Below are positions 30,344 to 41,467 of a stretch of DNA of 64,000 nt, piece by piece (the first letter of the stretch is position 1; each line of letters begins with the position of its first letter). Below the pieces are notes generated by a model. The model worked only from the letters and a program-made list of their open reading frames with translations. It ran no database searches and was not told where the DNA came from. The position numbers and the translations under genes were made by a program. Location of the stretch: assembly GCA_031253835.1 (NCBI GenBank), contig JAIRVP010000079.1, positions 62,001-126,000 of the forward strand, read 5' to 3'. This DNA comes from Burkholderia sp. (GTDB lineage: Bacteria; Pseudomonadota; Gammaproteobacteria; Burkholderiales; Burkholderiaceae).

Positions 30344-30838
30344 TCACACGCGTACGTACTGGGCCATGCCGTCGGGCAGGAGCTGCTTCAGCTCGTGCAC
30401 GCCCTGTTCGGCGAAAGGACGCAATAGCGCATTGCGCCAGAAATCCTGTTTGGGCAGTTCGGTCAGCCCGGCCGCCGCGACCAGCAGCACCACCAGCACA
30501 CAGCCGCGGACGAGCCCGAACATCATGCCCAGCGAGCGGTCGACGCCGCCCAGGCCACTCGCCTGCGCGATCCGCGACAGCAGCGCGTTTGCGACACCGG
30601 CAACCAGCACGACGCCGATCACGAGCAGCGCGAAGGCGATCACCCATTGCGTCAGCGCGCCGCCCGGCCAGTTCGCCGGAATGTACGGCACGACCAGTCC
30701 GACGTAGCGGCCCGCGATCACGATCGCCGCAATCCAGCCGATCAGCCCGAATATCTCCGACACGAAGCCGCGCCACGCACCGCGCAGCGCCGACAACACG
30801 ATCACCGCCAATACAGCGTAGTCGAAAGCCGTCAGCAT
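30344..30838 (-). CDS. cvpA: CvpA family membrane protein (colicin V production)
   Basis: 164-residue inner membrane protein with four hydrophobic segments (about 4-25, 30-50, 65-85 and 105-125). It begins MLTAFDYAVLAVIVLSALRGAWRG, typical of CvpA. It is linked to envelope homeostasis and colicin V export; the molecular function is unknown. It starts 6 bases after the SPOR gene stop and precedes purF. Confidence 0.93.
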   Translation of the reverse strand: MLTAFDYAVLAVIVLSALRGAWRGFVSEIFGLIGWIAAIVIAGRYVGLVVPYIPANWPGGALTQWVIAFALLVIGVVLVAGVANALLSRIAQASGLGGVDRSLGMMFGLVRGCVLVVLLVAAAGLTELPKQDFWRNALLRPFAEQGVHELKQLLPDGMAQYVRV

Positions 30839-30844
30839 CGTGCG

Positions 30845-31684
30845 TTACTGCGTCAGACCGGCTTCGCGCACCTTCGCGATCGCGGCGGAGGCCGCCGAGC
30901 GATCCGCGAACGGGCCCGCACGCAACAGTGTAGCCGTGCTGCCGTCTGCCTGCTTGCTATGCTCGACATATGCGGGCACACCCGCCGATTTCAATTTGGT
31001 CGCCCACGAACGGGCTGTCGCGGCGTCCTTGAACGACCCGAGCTGCACCGCGAAGCGCGCACCGGCCGGCGAAGCCGGCGACGATGCGTCGCCGCTGTCC
31101 GGGCTCGCGGCGTCGGCATTCGCGACGGTCGCGGGCGCAGGCTTCGGCGCCGCCGGTTTCGCCGCGGGGGCGGCCGGCTTCGGCGCGGGCTTCGGCGGCG
31201 TCACGCTCGCCGTGGTCGTCGTATCGGGTTTCGCGGCCGGCTTGGCTGCGGGCGCCGGCACCGGAGCCGGTGCGGCCACGACAGCCGTGTCGGATGCCGG
31301 CGGTTCGTCATGCGCGACGCCGGCCTGCACGTCGGACGCATCGTCGTCACGCGGCGCGACCGCCTGGTGCGCGGGCCGGTTCGGGATGTCGATCGCGATG
31401 TCGTCCGTGACCGGCTTCGGGTGCGAATCGAGCACCATCGGCAACACGATCACGGCCGCCACGACGAGCGCGATCGCGCCGACGAGGCGACGGCGTGCAC
31501 GTTGCTTTTCTGGAAGGGTCGGATCGAGGAGCAGCGCGTCCGATTCCGGACGCTCGGTGCGGCGCGAGCGGCGCTCGACGCGTTCAGTGGTGCGCTCCGT
31601 GCGCACGTTCCGGGAGGCCCCGGTGCGACCGCCGCGCCGCGGGGGCGCGTCGTCGTCTTTTTTGCCGAACGAGAAAATTCCCAT
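30845..31684 (-). CDS. SPOR-domain protein, DedD-like
   Basis: 279 residues: a basic cytoplasmic N-terminus (KKDDDAPPRRGGRTG), one membrane segment (about 65-83, LVGAIALVVAAVIVLPMVL), a long Ala/Pro/Lys-rich periplasmic linker, and a C-terminal SPOR domain (about 205-279, RFAVQLGSFKDAATARSWATKL). SPOR domains bind denuded glycan at the division septum, and DedD takes part in constriction. It sits between folC (29 bases) and cvpA (6 bases), the position of dedD in E. coli. Confidence 0.88.
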   Translation of the reverse strand: MGIFSFGKKDDDAPPRRGGRTGASRNVRTERTTERVERRSRRTERPESDALLLDPTLPEKQRARRRLVGAIALVVAAVIVLPMVLDSHPKPVTDDIAIDIPNRPAHQAVAPRDDDASDVQAGVAHDEPPASDTAVVAAPAPVPAPAAKPAAKPDTTTTASVTPPKPAPKPAAPAAKPAAPKPAPATVANADAASPDSGDASSPASPAGARFAVQLGSFKDAATARSWATKLKSAGVPAYVEHSKQADGSTATLLRAGPFADRSAASAAIAKVREAGLTQ

Positions 31685-31713
31685 GAATGGCTGAGTCCGA
31701 AACTGCCCGTCAG

Positions 31714-33024
31714 TCAGTGTTGCTGCGATTTACGGTAGGCCAGCACGCCGGCAACCGTATGGAAACTGCCGAAAACCACGATTCTATCATTCTCGGATGC
31801 TCTTTTTAGTGCATCGCGAAACGCTTCTGCAGGCGACGCGTAACGCGTCACGCTCGAATCGGGCCCCTCCTCCACGCCGGCCTTGCGCAGCGCGGCTTCC
31901 AGCTGCTCCGCGGAGGCCGCACGCGGCAGCGGCAGGTCGGTCACGCACCAGTGGTCGATCTCGCCCTTCAGGTGCTGCAGCACGCCGTCGATGTCCTTGT
32001 CGTGCATCGCGCCGAACACCGCATACGTGTACGGGAAGAAGCCCATGTTGCCGAGGTTCTGCTCGAGCACGGCCGATGCGTGCGGATTGTGCGCGACGTC
32101 GAGCACGATCGCCGGCTTGCCGGGCAGCACCTGGAAGCGCCCCGGCAGCTCGACGTTCGCGAGCCCGAGCCGGATGTCCTGCGCGGACACCGGCAGTACC
32201 GGGCGCAGCGCCTCGAGCGCGGCGAGCGCGGCCGATGCATTGATCAGCTGATTCGCGCCGCGCAGCGCCGGATAGGCAAGCGCCGGATAGCGCTTCTCGC
32301 GGCCGAGGTAGCTCCACTGCTGGCGCTCCGCGCCGGCCTGCGCCTCGTAGCGGAAATCGCGGCCGACGAGCCACAGGTCGGCGCCGATCGCTTCGGCGTG
32401 GTCGACCAGCGTTTGCGGTGCGGCCGGATCGCCGCAGATCGCCGGCTTGCCCGCGCGGAAGATCCCGGCCTTCTCGAACGCGATCTTCTCGCGCGTGTCG
32501 CCGAGGTATTCGGTGTGGTCGATGTCGATGCTCGTGACGATCGCGCAATCGGTATCGATGATGTTGACCGCGTCGAGCCGGCCGCCGAGGCCGACTTCGA
32601 GGATCACCGCGTCGAGCCCGCGCGACGCGAACAGGTGCAGGATCGCGAGCGTCGTGAATTCGAAATACGTGAGCGACACGGGCTCGGGCAGCGACGTGCG
32701 TGCAGCTTCGACGGCCTCGAAGTGCGGCAGCAGTTCGTCATCGGTGACGTTCTGGCCGTTCACGCGTGCGCGCTCGTTGAATTCGAGCAGGTGCGGCGAC
32801 GTGTGGCAGCCGACCTTGTAGCCCGCGCGCACGAGGATCGTCTCGAGGAACGCGCAGGTCGAGCCCTTGCCGTTCGTGCCGCCGACGGTGATGACGGGGC
32901 ATGCGAATTCGAGCTGCAGCGCCGCCTTGACCTGCCCGATGCGGGTCAGGCCCATGTCGATGCCGACCGGGTGCGCGCGTTCGAGGTGCGAAAGCCACGC
33001 GTCGAGAGTGGGAAAAGTGCTCAT
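31714..33024 (-). CDS. folC: Bifunctional dihydrofolate synthase / folylpolyglutamate synthase
   Basis: Adds glutamate to dihydropteroate and further glutamates to folates. The 436-residue Mur-ligase-like protein has the ATP loop TVGGTNGKGSTCAFLETIL (about 42-60), then CHTSPHLLEFNERARVNG and the domain-2 motif VLDVAHNPHA. It is between accD and the SPOR gene in the same orientation. Confidence 0.95.
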   Translation of the reverse strand: MSTFPTLDAWLSHLERAHPVGIDMGLTRIGQVKAALQLEFACPVITVGGTNGKGSTCAFLETILVRAGYKVGCHTSPHLLEFNERARVNGQNVTDDELLPHFEAVEAARTSLPEPVSLTYFEFTTLAILHLFASRGLDAVILEVGLGGRLDAVNIIDTDCAIVTSIDIDHTEYLGDTREKIAFEKAGIFRAGKPAICGDPAAPQTLVDHAEAIGADLWLVGRDFRYEAQAGAERQQWSYLGREKRYPALAYPALRGANQLINASAALAALEALRPVLPVSAQDIRLGLANVELPGRFQVLPGKPAIVLDVAHNPHASAVLEQNLGNMGFFPYTYAVFGAMHDKDIDGVLQHLKGEIDHWCVTDLPLPRAASAEQLEAALRKAGVEEGPDSSVTRYASPAEAFRDALKRASENDRIVVFGSFHTVAGVLAYRKSQQH

Positions 33025-33058
33025 CGGATCAAATCTGGATCGGTACCGCCACTACGCC

Positions 33059-33102
33059 AAAAAACGAAGCGCGCCGCCTGACGCTGAAGCCAGGCGACGC
33101 GC
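33059..33102 (-). terminator. Terminator-like hairpin between accD and folC
   Basis: Stem GCGCG-T-CGCCTG / CAGGCG-G-CGCGC on the minus strand, followed closely by CTTCGTTTTTT. It could reduce read-through from accD into folC. Confidence 0.75.
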
Positions 33103-33123
33103 AGAGTCACAACCTTGCGCCGG

Positions 33124-33996
33124 TCAAGCCAGCGCGTCGGCCGGCTGTCGCTGCAGCAGCGCGAGCAGTTGCGCGATCTCGTCGCGCATCTTGCGACGGT
33201 CGACGATCATGTCGATCGCGCCCGTCTTCAGCAGGAATTCGGCGCGCTGGAAGCCTTCCGGCAGCTTCTCGCGGACCGTCTGCTCGATCACGCGCGGGCC
33301 GGCGAAGCCGATCAGCGCCTTCGGCTCGGCGATCACGACGTCGCCGAGGAACGCAAAGCTCGCCGACACGCCACCCATCGTCGGGTCGGTCAGCACCGAG
33401 ATGAACGGCAGCTTCGCTTCGGCCAGCTTGGTCAGCATCGCGGTGGTTTTCGCCATCTGCAGCAGCGACAGCAGGCTTTCCTGCATCCGTGCGCCGCCCG
33501 ATGCGGTGAAGCAGATGAACGGCACGTGCTGTTCCAGCGCGTTCTGCGCGCCGCGTGCGAAGCGCTCGCCGACGACCGAACCCATCGAGCCGCCCATGAA
33601 CGAGAACTCGAAGCAGGCCGCGACGACGGGCAGCGTGTGGATCGCCCCGCCCATCACGACCATCGCGTCGGTCTCGCCCGTCTCGTCCATCGCTTCCTTC
33701 AGACGATCGGGGTACTTGCGGCTGTCCTTGAACTTCAGCGTGTCGACCGGCACGATTTCCTGGCCGATTTCATAGCGGCCTTCCGGATCGAGCAGCCCGT
33801 CGAGGCGTTCACGCGCGCCGATGCGCATGTGGTGATCGCATTTCGGGCATACGTGCAGGTTCGCGTCCACGTCGTTGCGGTACAGCACGGCCTCGCAGGA
33901 CGGGCACTTGACCCACAGGCCTTCCGGAATGCCCTTGCGGCTTTTCGGGTCGGTCTGCTTGATCTTCGGCGGCAACAGTTTGTCGAGCCAGCTCAT
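33124..33996 (-). CDS. accD: Acetyl-CoA carboxylase carboxyltransferase subunit beta
   Basis: Transfers the carboxyl group from biotin to acetyl-CoA with AccA. The zinc ribbon is visible near the N-terminus (CPSC at about 30-33 and CPKC at about 49-52), and [20 protein letters not shown] forms the oxyanion/CoA region. 290 residues, as usual. It lies 62 bases after trpA. Confidence 0.97.
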   Translation of the reverse strand: MSWLDKLLPPKIKQTDPKSRKGIPEGLWVKCPSCEAVLYRNDVDANLHVCPKCDHHMRIGARERLDGLLDPEGRYEIGQEIVPVDTLKFKDSRKYPDRLKEAMDETGETDAMVVMGGAIHTLPVVAACFEFSFMGGSMGSVVGERFARGAQNALEQHVPFICFTASGGARMQESLLSLLQMAKTTAMLTKLAEAKLPFISVLTDPTMGGVSASFAFLGDVVIAEPKALIGFAGPRVIEQTVREKLPEGFQRAEFLLKTGAIDMIVDRRKMRDEIAQLLALLQRQPADALA

Positions 33997-34058
33997 CGTA
34001 TGGTTTCCTGTTCCGTGGCGGGCCGGGCCGCAAGGCCCGCCCGCTTCCTGTGTTGTGT

Positions 34059-34874
34059 TTATCGCGCCGTCTTGCCCGCGCCGTCCAGGGCGGCGCGCAG
34101 CTCGGCGATGAAAGTCTGCAGCGCGGCGGCGGCGGCGTCCGGCGCAGCGCTTTCGAGCAGCTGCACGAGGCGGCTGCCGATCACGACGGCGTCCGACACT
34201 TCGGCCACCGCGCGCGCCGTTTCGGCGTCGCGGATACCGAAGCCGACGCCCACCGGAACCGGCACGCGCGACTTGATGGCCGGGATTTTACCCGCAATGC
34301 TCGAAACATCCAGATTTCCTGCGCCGGTCACGCCCTTGAGCGACACGTAATACACGTAGCCGCTCGCGATCTTGCCGACGTCGGCGATGCGTTCGTCGGT
34401 CGACGTGGGCGCGAGCAGGAAGATCGGATCGATCTGCGCGGCACGCATCTTTTCGGCGAATACGCCCGCCTCTTCCGGCGGATAGTCGACGACCAGCACG
34501 CCGTCGACACCGGCCGCGTGCGCTTCGGCCGCGAACGCGTCGACGCCCATCCGTTCGATCGGGTTCGCATAGCCCATCAGCACGACGGGCGTTTTGGGGT
34601 CGGTTTCGCGGAAGCGCTTCACGTCGGCGAGCACGCTCTTCAACGTGACGCCGCGCGCGAGCGCGCGTTCCGACGAGCGCTGGATCACGGGGCCGTCGGC
34701 CATCGGGTCCGAGAACGGCACGCCGAGCTCGATCACGTCCGCGCCGCCGGCGGCGAGCGCGTGCATGAACTCGACGGTTTTCGCGGGATCGGGGTCGCCG
34801 GCCGTGATGAACGGGATCAGGCCCTTACGGCCTTGTTCGGCGAGCGCGGCGAAGGTCTGCTGAATACGGGACAT
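34059..34874 (-). CDS. trpA: Tryptophan synthase alpha chain
   Basis: Cleaves indole-3-glycerol phosphate to indole. 271 residues. The TIM barrel shows catalytic Glu in [21 protein letters not shown] and catalytic Asp in [14 protein letters not shown]. The start [18 protein letters not shown] is typical; the frame extends upstream but is not conserved. A DNA methyltransferase gene separates it from trpB. Confidence 0.96.
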   Translation of the reverse strand: MSRIQQTFAALAEQGRKGLIPFITAGDPDPAKTVEFMHALAAGGADVIELGVPFSDPMADGPVIQRSSERALARGVTLKSVLADVKRFRETDPKTPVVLMGYANPIERMGVDAFAAEAHAAGVDGVLVVDYPPEEAGVFAEKMRAAQIDPIFLLAPTSTDERIADVGKIASGYVYYVSLKGVTGAGNLDVSSIAGKIPAIKSRVPVPVGVGFGIRDAETARAVAEVSDAVVIGSRLVQLLESAAPDAAAAALQTFIAELRAALDGAGKTAR

Positions 34875-34915
34875 GGCAATTTTCCTAGATGCGTTCGGCG
34901 ATGCGGCGGCGCGAT

Positions 34916-35764
34916 TCACGCGCACGCCGGCGCCGCGAGCGCGTTCACGCGCTCGTGCGCGATCGCACAATAGCTTTCGTTGATCTCGTAGCCGACGAAG
35001 TCGCGCCCCTGCCGTGCGCAGGCCACCGCGGTCGTGCCGCTGCCCATGAACGGATCGAGCACGCGGCCGCCCGGCGGGCAGCTTGCGAGCACCATCCGCT
35101 CGATGATTTCCAGCGGCTTCTGGGTCGGATGATCGACGCGCTCCGCGTGCTGCCGGTGCAGGCGCGAGACCGACCAGACGTCCTTCGGGTTGTAGCCCAT
35201 CTCCAGCCACTTGCTGCCTTCGAACAGCTTGCGCGAGCGGGCCTTCTTCGTATCGGCGTCGTACGGGATGCGGACCGGATCGAGATCGAAGTAATACGCC
35301 CTGGAAACCGCGAAAAAGCCGATGTTGTCGTGCACCGACGTGAAACGGCGCGTCGTGCCGCCCATGCTCGGCACGCGCCGGTCCCAGATGATCTCGTTGA
35401 CCATCGTGAGCTTCGTCTTCAGGAAACTGAAGATTTCCGGCGCGTACTGCCACGTGCAGAAGATGTACATCGACCCGCTCGGCTTCAGCTTCGGAATCGC
35501 GAGCTCGAGCCACTCGCGCGTCCACGCGAGGAAATCGTCGCCCGAACGCTTGTCCGAGTCGTTGCCGTAGTCCTTGCCGAGCCCGTACGGCGGATCGGCG
35601 ACGATCAGGTCGATCGACGCATCCGGCAGGTGCGCGGCATCGGTCAGGAAATCGCGGTTGTGCAGTTCGATACCGGACGGCAGCGCGCGCGGCACCGCGA
35701 CGGCGGGCTGAACCGCCTCCGCCTCGCTGGCGCCGCCGCCCGGCTCTTCGATCAGGTCACGCAT
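34916..35764 (-). CDS. Orphan DNA methyltransferase of the N6-adenine/N4-cytosine class
   Basis: 282 residues with motif IV DPPY at residues 57-60 and the SAM-binding [12 protein letters not shown] at about 237. This order (DPPY first) marks the beta class. No restriction gene is adjacent, so it is an orphan, likely regulatory, methylase. It starts 9 bases after trpB and ends 41 bases before trpA, inside the tryptophan operon. From memory, the B. cenocepacia homologue at this locus (BCAM0992) methylates GTWWAC; I hold this with moderate confidence and the motif cannot be read from the gene. Confidence 0.92.
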   Translation of the reverse strand: MRDLIEEPGGGASEAEAVQPAVAVPRALPSGIELHNRDFLTDAAHLPDASIDLIVADPPYGLGKDYGNDSDKRSGDDFLAWTREWLELAIPKLKPSGSMYIFCTWQYAPEIFSFLKTKLTMVNEIIWDRRVPSMGGTTRRFTSVHDNIGFFAVSRAYYFDLDPVRIPYDADTKKARSRKLFEGSKWLEMGYNPKDVWSVSRLHRQHAERVDHPTQKPLEIIERMVLASCPPGGRVLDPFMGSGTTAVACARQGRDFVGYEINESYCAIAHERVNALAAPACA

Positions 35765-35773
35765 CGGTCGGGG

Positions 35774-36967
35774 TCAGAGGTCGATGCCCGATCGCTCGGC
35801 GACCGTGTGCATGTCCTTGTCGCCGCGGCCCGACAGGTTGACGAGCAGGATCTTGTCCTTCGGCAACGTCGGCGCGAGCTTCACGCCATACGCGATCGCG
35901 TGGCTCGACTCGAGCGCGGGAATGATCCCCTCGATCCGGCAACAGTCGTGGAATGCCTTCAGCGCCTCGTCGTCGGTGATCGGCACGTACTGCGCGCGGC
36001 CGCTGTCCTTCAGCCATGCGTGTTCGGGGCCGACGCCCGGATAGTCGAGGCCCGCCGATACCGAATGCGTCTCGATGATCTGGCCGTCGTCGTCCTGCAG
36101 CAGGTACGTGCGGTTGCCGTGCAGCACGCCCGGGCTGCCGGCGATCAGCGATGCCGCGTGATGGCCGGTGTCGAGGCCGTCGCCGGCCGCTTCGACGCCG
36201 ATCAGCTGCACCGATCGATCGTCGATGTACGGATAGAAGATGCCCATCGCGTTCGAACCGCCGCCGACGCAGGCGATCACCGCGTCGGGCTGCCGGCCCG
36301 CGAGTTCGGGCATCTGCACCTTGCACTCGTCGCCGATCACGCGCTGGAAGTCGCGCACCATCATCGGGTACGGGTGCGGGCCCGCGACCGTGCCGATGAT
36401 GTAGAACGTGCTCTCGATGTTCGTGACCCAGTCGCGCATCGCCTCGTTCAGCGCGTCCTTCAGCGTGCGCGAGCCCGACTCGACCGGCACGACCGTCGCG
36501 CCGAGCAGCTTCATCCGGTACACGTTCGCGGCCTGCCGGCGCACGTCCTCGGCGCCCATGTAGACGATGCACTCCATCCCGAAGCGCGCGCAGATCGTCG
36601 CGGTTGCGACGCCGTGCTGGCCGGCGCCGGTTTCGGCGATCACGCGCTTCTTGCCCATGCGCTTCGCGAGCAGCGCCTGGCCGATCACGTTGTTGATCTT
36701 GTGCGCACCGGTATGGTTCAGGTCCTCGCGCTTCAGGTAGATCTGCGCACCGCCCAGCATCTCGCTCCAGCGCTGCGCGTGGTAGATCGGCGACGGACGG
36801 CCGACGAAATACTTCAGCTCGCGCTCGTATTCGGCGACGAAATCGGGGTCGTTCCGGTATTTTTCGTACGCCGTGCGCAGTTCGTCCAGCGCGTGAATCA
36901 GCGTTTCGGCGACGAACACGCCGCCATACGGGCCGAAGTGGCCGCGATCATCAGGAAGGTTGTACAT
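35774..36967 (-). CDS. trpB: Tryptophan synthase beta chain
   Basis: PLP enzyme joining indole and serine. 397 residues. [20 protein letters not shown] carries the PLP lysine, [14 protein letters not shown] and [14 protein letters not shown] (phosphate-binding) follow. The start [19 protein letters not shown] is canonical. It follows trpF by 54 bases. Confidence 0.97.
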   Translation of the reverse strand: MYNLPDDRGHFGPYGGVFVAETLIHALDELRTAYEKYRNDPDFVAEYERELKYFVGRPSPIYHAQRWSEMLGGAQIYLKREDLNHTGAHKINNVIGQALLAKRMGKKRVIAETGAGQHGVATATICARFGMECIVYMGAEDVRRQAANVYRMKLLGATVVPVESGSRTLKDALNEAMRDWVTNIESTFYIIGTVAGPHPYPMMVRDFQRVIGDECKVQMPELAGRQPDAVIACVGGGSNAMGIFYPYIDDRSVQLIGVEAAGDGLDTGHHAASLIAGSPGVLHGNRTYLLQDDDGQIIETHSVSAGLDYPGVGPEHAWLKDSGRAQYVPITDDEALKAFHDCCRIEGIIPALESSHAIAYGVKLAPTLPKDKILLVNLSGRGDKDMHTVAERSGIDL

Positions 36968-37021
36968 GGTGTCTCTCTCGATCGGTCGGCGCGCCCCGCC
37001 TGACAGGCCGCGCCGCTTGCA

Positions 37022-37723
37022 TCACCGGGCGTCCGCTTCGCGCACCGCGCGTACGAACGCCGCCATCCGGGCGTGATCCTTCACGCCCTTTGCGCCCTCC
37101 ACTTCGATGCCACTCGAGACATCGACAGCAAACGGACGCAGCTGGCGGATCGCATCACCGACGTTTTGCGCGCTCAAGCCACCACTCAAAACGGCCCGAC
37201 GCGCGAGCTCTGCGGGAATAAGAGACCAATCGAAGACCTTGCCGCTACCGCCGTAATCCGGCACCAGGGTGTCGAACAGGAGGCCGCGCGCTTTCGAATA
37301 ATGAAGAGCCGATTCTACCAAATCGGACGGCTGCGTCGAGGGGCCGACGCGCACCGCGCGCAGCCACGGCAGGCGTGCCGCGCGGCCGAGCGCGCCGCAC
37401 TGCTCGGGCGTCTCGTCGCCGTGGAACTGCAGCACCGTCAGCGGCACGTCGCGCACGACGGCCTCGATCTCGACTTCGGTCGCATTCACGAACAGCCCGA
37501 CCACCGACACGAAAGGCGGCGCGAGGCTCGCCAGCTCGGCCGCCTGCGCGATGGTCACCGCGCGCGGGCTCTTCGGATAGAACACGAGGCCGATCGCGTC
37601 GGCGCCGAGCGCCGCCGCGTGCAGCACGTCCTCGGGGCGCGACAGCCCGCACAGCTTGATGCGCGTGCGCGGCGGCAGGCCGGTGGCGGCGGAAGTCGAG
37701 GAAGACACGGCGTGATCCGTCAT
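37022..37723 (-). CDS. trpF: Phosphoribosylanthranilate isomerase
   Basis: Third step of the tryptophan branch. 233-residue TIM barrel: [19 protein letters not shown] has the catalytic Cys, and [19 protein letters not shown] has the Asp. The first 18 residues ([18 protein letters not shown]) are a non-conserved extension. The ATG overlaps the truA stop by 4 bases, hence coupling. Confidence 0.95.
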   Translation of the reverse strand: MTDHAVSSSTSAATGLPPRTRIKLCGLSRPEDVLHAAALGADAIGLVFYPKSPRAVTIAQAAELASLAPPFVSVVGLFVNATEVEIEAVVRDVPLTVLQFHGDETPEQCGALGRAARLPWLRAVRVGPSTQPSDLVESALHYSKARGLLFDTLVPDYGGSGKVFDWSLIPAELARRAVLSGGLSAQNVGDAIRQLRPFAVDVSSGIEVEGAKGVKDHARMAAFVRAVREADAR

Positions 37724-38532
37724 GATTGAGGGTCCAGATCGGCCCAGACGCTGCTCCACGGCACGCTGCCGAGCTGCGCGGGCGGGACGGCGAATTCCGC
37801 CGGGTAGCCGACGTGGGCGAGGTACAGCCCGTCGGCCATGAAGGTGGGTGCCGCGAGTTTGCGGTCGCGCCCGGCCAGCACGTCGGCAAGCCAGTCGGCC
37901 GGATAGCGGCCGCGCCCGACCGCGACGAGGCATCCCATCAGGTTGCGCACCATGTGATGCAGGAACGCGTTCGCACGGAAGCGGAAATGGATGAAGTGCC
38001 CCGCGCGCCGCACATCGATCTGGTACAGGTGTTTGACCGGCGTCTTCGACTGGCATTCCGACGACCGGAACGACGAAAAATCATGCTCGCCGATCAGGTG
38101 CGCGGCGGCGGCGCGCATTGCGTCGTCGTCGAGCGGCGTGTGGATCCAGCCCGCGCGCCCGGCCAGCATCGGCGACCGCACGGGATGCACGTACAGCGCG
38201 TAGTAATAGGTGCGCTCGAACGCCGAGAAACGCGCGTGGAACGTGTCCGGCATCGGCTTCGCCCATTGCACCGACACGGTCGACGGCAGGAACGCGTTGG
38301 TGCCGCGCACCCACGAGAACACCTCGCGGTCGAGATCGGTGTCGAAGTGCACGACCTGCCCGAGCCCGTGCACGCCGGTGTCGGTCCGGCCGGCGACTGT
38401 TGTATGCAGCGGCACCCGCGCGAACTCGGCCAGTGCATGCTCGAGCCGGTCCTGCACGGTCTTGCCGTGCGGCTGCGCCTGCCAGCCGCAAAACGCCGCG
38501 CCGTCGTACTGGACGCCCAGTGCGATCCGCAT
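37720..38532 (-). CDS. truA: tRNA pseudouridine(38-40) synthase
   Basis: Isomerises uridines 38-40 in tRNA anticodon arms. [18 protein letters not shown] and the catalytic Asp in [19 protein letters not shown] are visible. About 270 residues. The ATG at 38532 overlaps the last base of the fimV-like stop (TGATG); a GTG one codon earlier is also possible. Its 3' end is coupled to trpF. Confidence 0.95.
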   Translation of the reverse strand: MRIALGVQYDGAAFCGWQAQPHGKTVQDRLEHALAEFARVPLHTTVAGRTDTGVHGLGQVVHFDTDLDREVFSWVRGTNAFLPSTVSVQWAKPMPDTFHARFSAFERTYYYALYVHPVRSPMLAGRAGWIHTPLDDDAMRAAAAHLIGEHDFSSFRSSECQSKTPVKHLYQIDVRRAGHFIHFRFRANAFLHHMVRNLMGCLVAVGRGRYPADWLADVLAGRDRKLAAPTFMADGLYLAHVGYPAEFAVPPAQLGSVPWSSVWADLDPQS

Positions 38533-40628
38533 CACGCCTCGTCCGCCAGCTTCGCGAGCAGCGCACGCGCATCGTCGCGCGTCGCGGCGTCGTTCGCGTC
38601 GACCACTTCCTGCAGCAGCGTCCGTGCGCCGGACAGGTCGCCCAGTTCGACGTACTCGGACGCGAGATCGAGCTTGTTGCGCGCGATGCGGGCGAGTTCG
38701 TCCGCCGTCAATGCGGGCAGCGTCACGCCCGGCGCGGACGGCAGGTCGAGATCGAAATCGAGCTTCAGTGCACCGAACTGCGCGCCGCCGAGCGGCGGCA
38801 GCGACGACAGCGCGGGCGTGCTGCTCACGTCACCGGCGGGCGTCGCCGCGTCCGGATCCCAACCGTACTCGTCGTCCTGGTCGGCCGGATGGTCCGGGGC
38901 CGGATGGTCCGAGCCAATCGGCGGATGCGACGGGGCTTGACCGTTAGTTGCGATTTTATCGGTGTTGGACTGCCCTGCCCGCGCGGACAGCTCGTCCGGC
39001 GTCAGCGGCGCTTCGTCCGACGTCCGCGGCGGCAACGGCATGTCGAGGCTGTTGAGCGCGCTGATCGCGTTCTGCATCAGCGTCGCGTGTTGCGCGTCGG
39101 TCGACGAAGGCGCAGCGGGCGTGTCAGCCGGCTTGGCGGCGGCAGCGGCCTTTTCTGCCGGTTCCGCATCGCGCGGAACCGGCGCCGGCACGGCCTCGCT
39201 CGCGGGCGGCACCGCCGCTTGCGCGACCGGCATTTCCGGCTGCTCGTCATGCGGCTTCGTGACTTCAGGCGCCGACGACGTATCCGCGGCAGTCGGCTCG
39301 ACCGTTTCGGCCGCAGCGGCAGTTGCCGCGGCAAGGTACTGATCGGACGCCGCGTCGCGCGCGACCGGCATCTCCGGCTGGATCGGCAACTCGCGGTCGA
39401 TCGACGGCGTTGCTTCGGCTTCCGGGGTCGCGGCAGCACCGGCTGCGGCTGCAGTTGCACCCGCATCGCCCGTCCCGCGGCCTTTCCTGCGCTTGCGCCA
39501 CGCAAAACCGGCCGCGAGCGCGATCACGGCTGCGCCGGCCGCGGCGACCGGTCGCCAGTCCATCTGCTCGGCACCGCGCGCCGGCGTCGCGACAGGGGCG
39601 ACAGGGGCGGCCGGTTGCGCAGGCGCCGATGCCGGTTGCGCCGCGCTGGCGGCAACGCCGGACGCCGCTTCGCTTGCCGTCGGCGCGGCTGCCGACGCAC
39701 CGGCGTCGTTCGCGGCCGGACGCGGCGCGGCGGGTGCCGGTGCGGGCACCGGCGCAACGTCGTTCGTGGTGCCCGGCTTGCCGATGCCGTGCTTCTGCAA
39801 CTCCATCAGCACGCGGTTCTTCAGCGCCAGCAACTGCTGCAGGCTCGACGGCCGCGGCTGCGACGCGCCCGTGGCGGGCGCCGCGCCGGCCGGCTCGTGC
39901 GCGCCCGAAACCTGGCTACCCGGCACCGTCTGAGCACCCGCTTCGCTCGCGGACGACGGCGCCGACTGGATCGCGCCGCTCCATACATGCGGGCCGCTTG
40001 CGCCTGCGGCAGGTGCCGCCGGCTGCAGGTTGTCGACCGCCGACGCACCGTGCGCTGCCGACGCGCCGACCGAAGCCGATGCCCCCGCTGCCGTCGCGAC
40101 GCTCGCGCCGCTCACCGGCGCCGCATGGACAGCCGGCGTGACCGGTGCCGATTGCACGGCCGAGCCGGGATGCGGCGCGGACGCGCCATGCTGCGCTTCG
40201 GCGGCACCGCTCGATGCAGCAGCAGGCGCGGACGCGGCCGCCGCACCCGATGCCGCGGAGGCACCGGCCGGCACGAGCGCCGCGCCGGTTGCGTCGAGCG
40301 CGGGCACGGTCAGCGTCGCGCCGACTTTCAGGCGGCTCGCGTCGCGCTTCATGAACGCCTGCGGATTGGCGTCGAACAGCGCGCGGCCGGCGCGCGCGAG
40401 CACGCCGGGATCGTGCGATTGCGTGGCCGCTTTCGCGATGTCGTTCAGCGACTGGCCCGGTTGGACCGTCACGGTAAGCGGTGCATCGCCGCCAGCAGCG
40501 GACGCCGGCAGTTCGACGGTGCCGACGGCCCAGGCCGATGCGGCTGCGCCGAGCGCCAGGATCGCCAGCGCGCCACGCACGGCGCGCGACAGACGGGACT
40601 GACGCGGAAACAAGGAAATTCGGGACAT
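38532..40628 (-). CDS. fimV: FimV/HubP-like peptidoglycan-binding membrane protein
   Basis: 698 residues. After a hydrophobic export signal (about 18-35), a LysM-like segment begins near residue 46 ([20 protein letters not shown]); then come a long Ala/Ser/Pro-rich low-complexity region, one membrane segment (about 390-408, [22 protein letters not shown]) and an acidic Ala/Pro cytoplasmic part. It ends in a FimV C-terminal helical motif ([25 protein letters not shown]). FimV/HubP proteins organise cell poles and type IV pili. The start [17 protein letters not shown] was chosen for the signal; the frame continues 26 codons upstream. It heads the fimV-truA-trpF run. Confidence 0.88.
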   Translation of the reverse strand: MSRISLFPRQSRLSRAVRGALAILALGAAASAWAVGTVELPASAAGGDAPLTVTVQPGQSLNDIAKAATQSHDPGVLARAGRALFDANPQAFMKRDASRLKVGATLTVPALDATGAALVPAGASAASGAAAASAPAAASSGAAEAQHGASAPHPGSAVQSAPVTPAVHAAPVSGASVATAAGASASVGASAAHGASAVDNLQPAAPAAGASGPHVWSGAIQSAPSSASEAGAQTVPGSQVSGAHEPAGAAPATGASQPRPSSLQQLLALKNRVLMELQKHGIGKPGTTNDVAPVPAPAPAAPRPAANDAGASAAAPTASEAASGVAASAAQPASAPAQPAAPVAPVATPARGAEQMDWRPVAAAGAAVIALAAGFAWRKRRKGRGTGDAGATAAAAGAAATPEAEATPSIDRELPIQPEMPVARDAASDQYLAAATAAAAETVEPTAADTSSAPEVTKPHDEQPEMPVAQAAVPPASEAVPAPVPRDAEPAEKAAAAAKPADTPAAPSSTDAQHATLMQNAISALNSLDMPLPPRTSDEAPLTPDELSARAGQSNTDKIATNGQAPSHPPIGSDHPAPDHPADQDDEYGWDPDAATPAGDVSSTPALSSLPPLGGAQFGALKLDFDLDLPSAPGVTLPALTADELARIARNKLDLASEYVELGDLSGARTLLQEVVDANDAATRDDARALLAKLADEA

Positions 40629-40705
40629 CGTGGGCTCTATCGCCGCGCGCGGGCGCGGCTCGGATTCGCGGTTGAAGGCGTCAATAAAGTTGCCGCAGAA
40701 ATGCA

Positions 40706-40732
40706 AAAGCGTCGCGCGGAACGCGACGCTTT
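40706..40732 (-). terminator. Perfect hairpin upstream of fimV with no gene in front
   Basis: An 11-bp perfect stem (AAAGCGTCGCG / CGCGACGCTTT, 5-base loop), followed on the minus strand by TTTTG. It looks like an intrinsic terminator but no minus-strand gene precedes it for more than 2 kb. Confidence 0.7.
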
Positions 40733-41467
40733 CGGCTGGTCTGTGCGTCGTAACCGCGTAGTTTACTTCACGCGATCACGTTCGGGCCGAATTCGTCGCC
40801 GGCCGGTGCAACCGGGCGCACTGCCGCCCGGCGATCGGGGGCCCGGCCTCCTCGGGTCTGCACTCGGCAGCCCGCACGCTGGCTGGATCAAACAAACCCG
40901 CATCGATGGATGACAGTCATCGCTACGCCGTCGCATCCAGACCGAATGACGCGGCAGTCGCACACGCCCCGCGCGACATTGCCGCCCCGGTCGTCCGGCG
41001 CAGGATCCCGACGGCGAAATCGCGCACGTCCGCTCAACAATTCGCGCTGCCTGCCGTTAATGAATGAGCCACCGATAATCAAAACAAATCCCGCCGGCCG
41101 GCCCATTCCACTCAAATAAATTTCAATCGATCGATAAGAAGGCAATTCCCCTCTCTTATTGGCGAATTGAACATTTCTTCCGCCAAAGCCACGCCCCACA
41201 AGGCTTTCGCCCAATACTCCTCAATCCATTGCTCATACAAAAGCATTCATTTCGACAACAATTCAATTACATTACACAAAATTACACAGACCAAATAATC
41301 GCCGTCGCTACGATCGCCTTCAAACAGGAATCGGCGCAATTCGGCCCTCGCGTTCACCCAAGCCGGAAAGGCGGGAGCGCGATCGGCCGGGCTGACGCCG
41401 TGCAGTGCCAGAGGTCAGCGCAGTCGCAAGGCTGCATTTACTCACCAGCTCGTTACGGGGATCGAAC
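40733..41467. other. Long intergenic region between fimV and the flgE-like gene
   Basis: About 735 bases with no supported protein gene. The part near 41,040-41,330 is clearly AT-rich compared with its surroundings. It should hold the promoter of the flgE-like gene and possibly a small RNA ending at the hairpin at 40706-40732. I see no clear sigma-28 or sigma-54 site. Confidence 0.5.
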
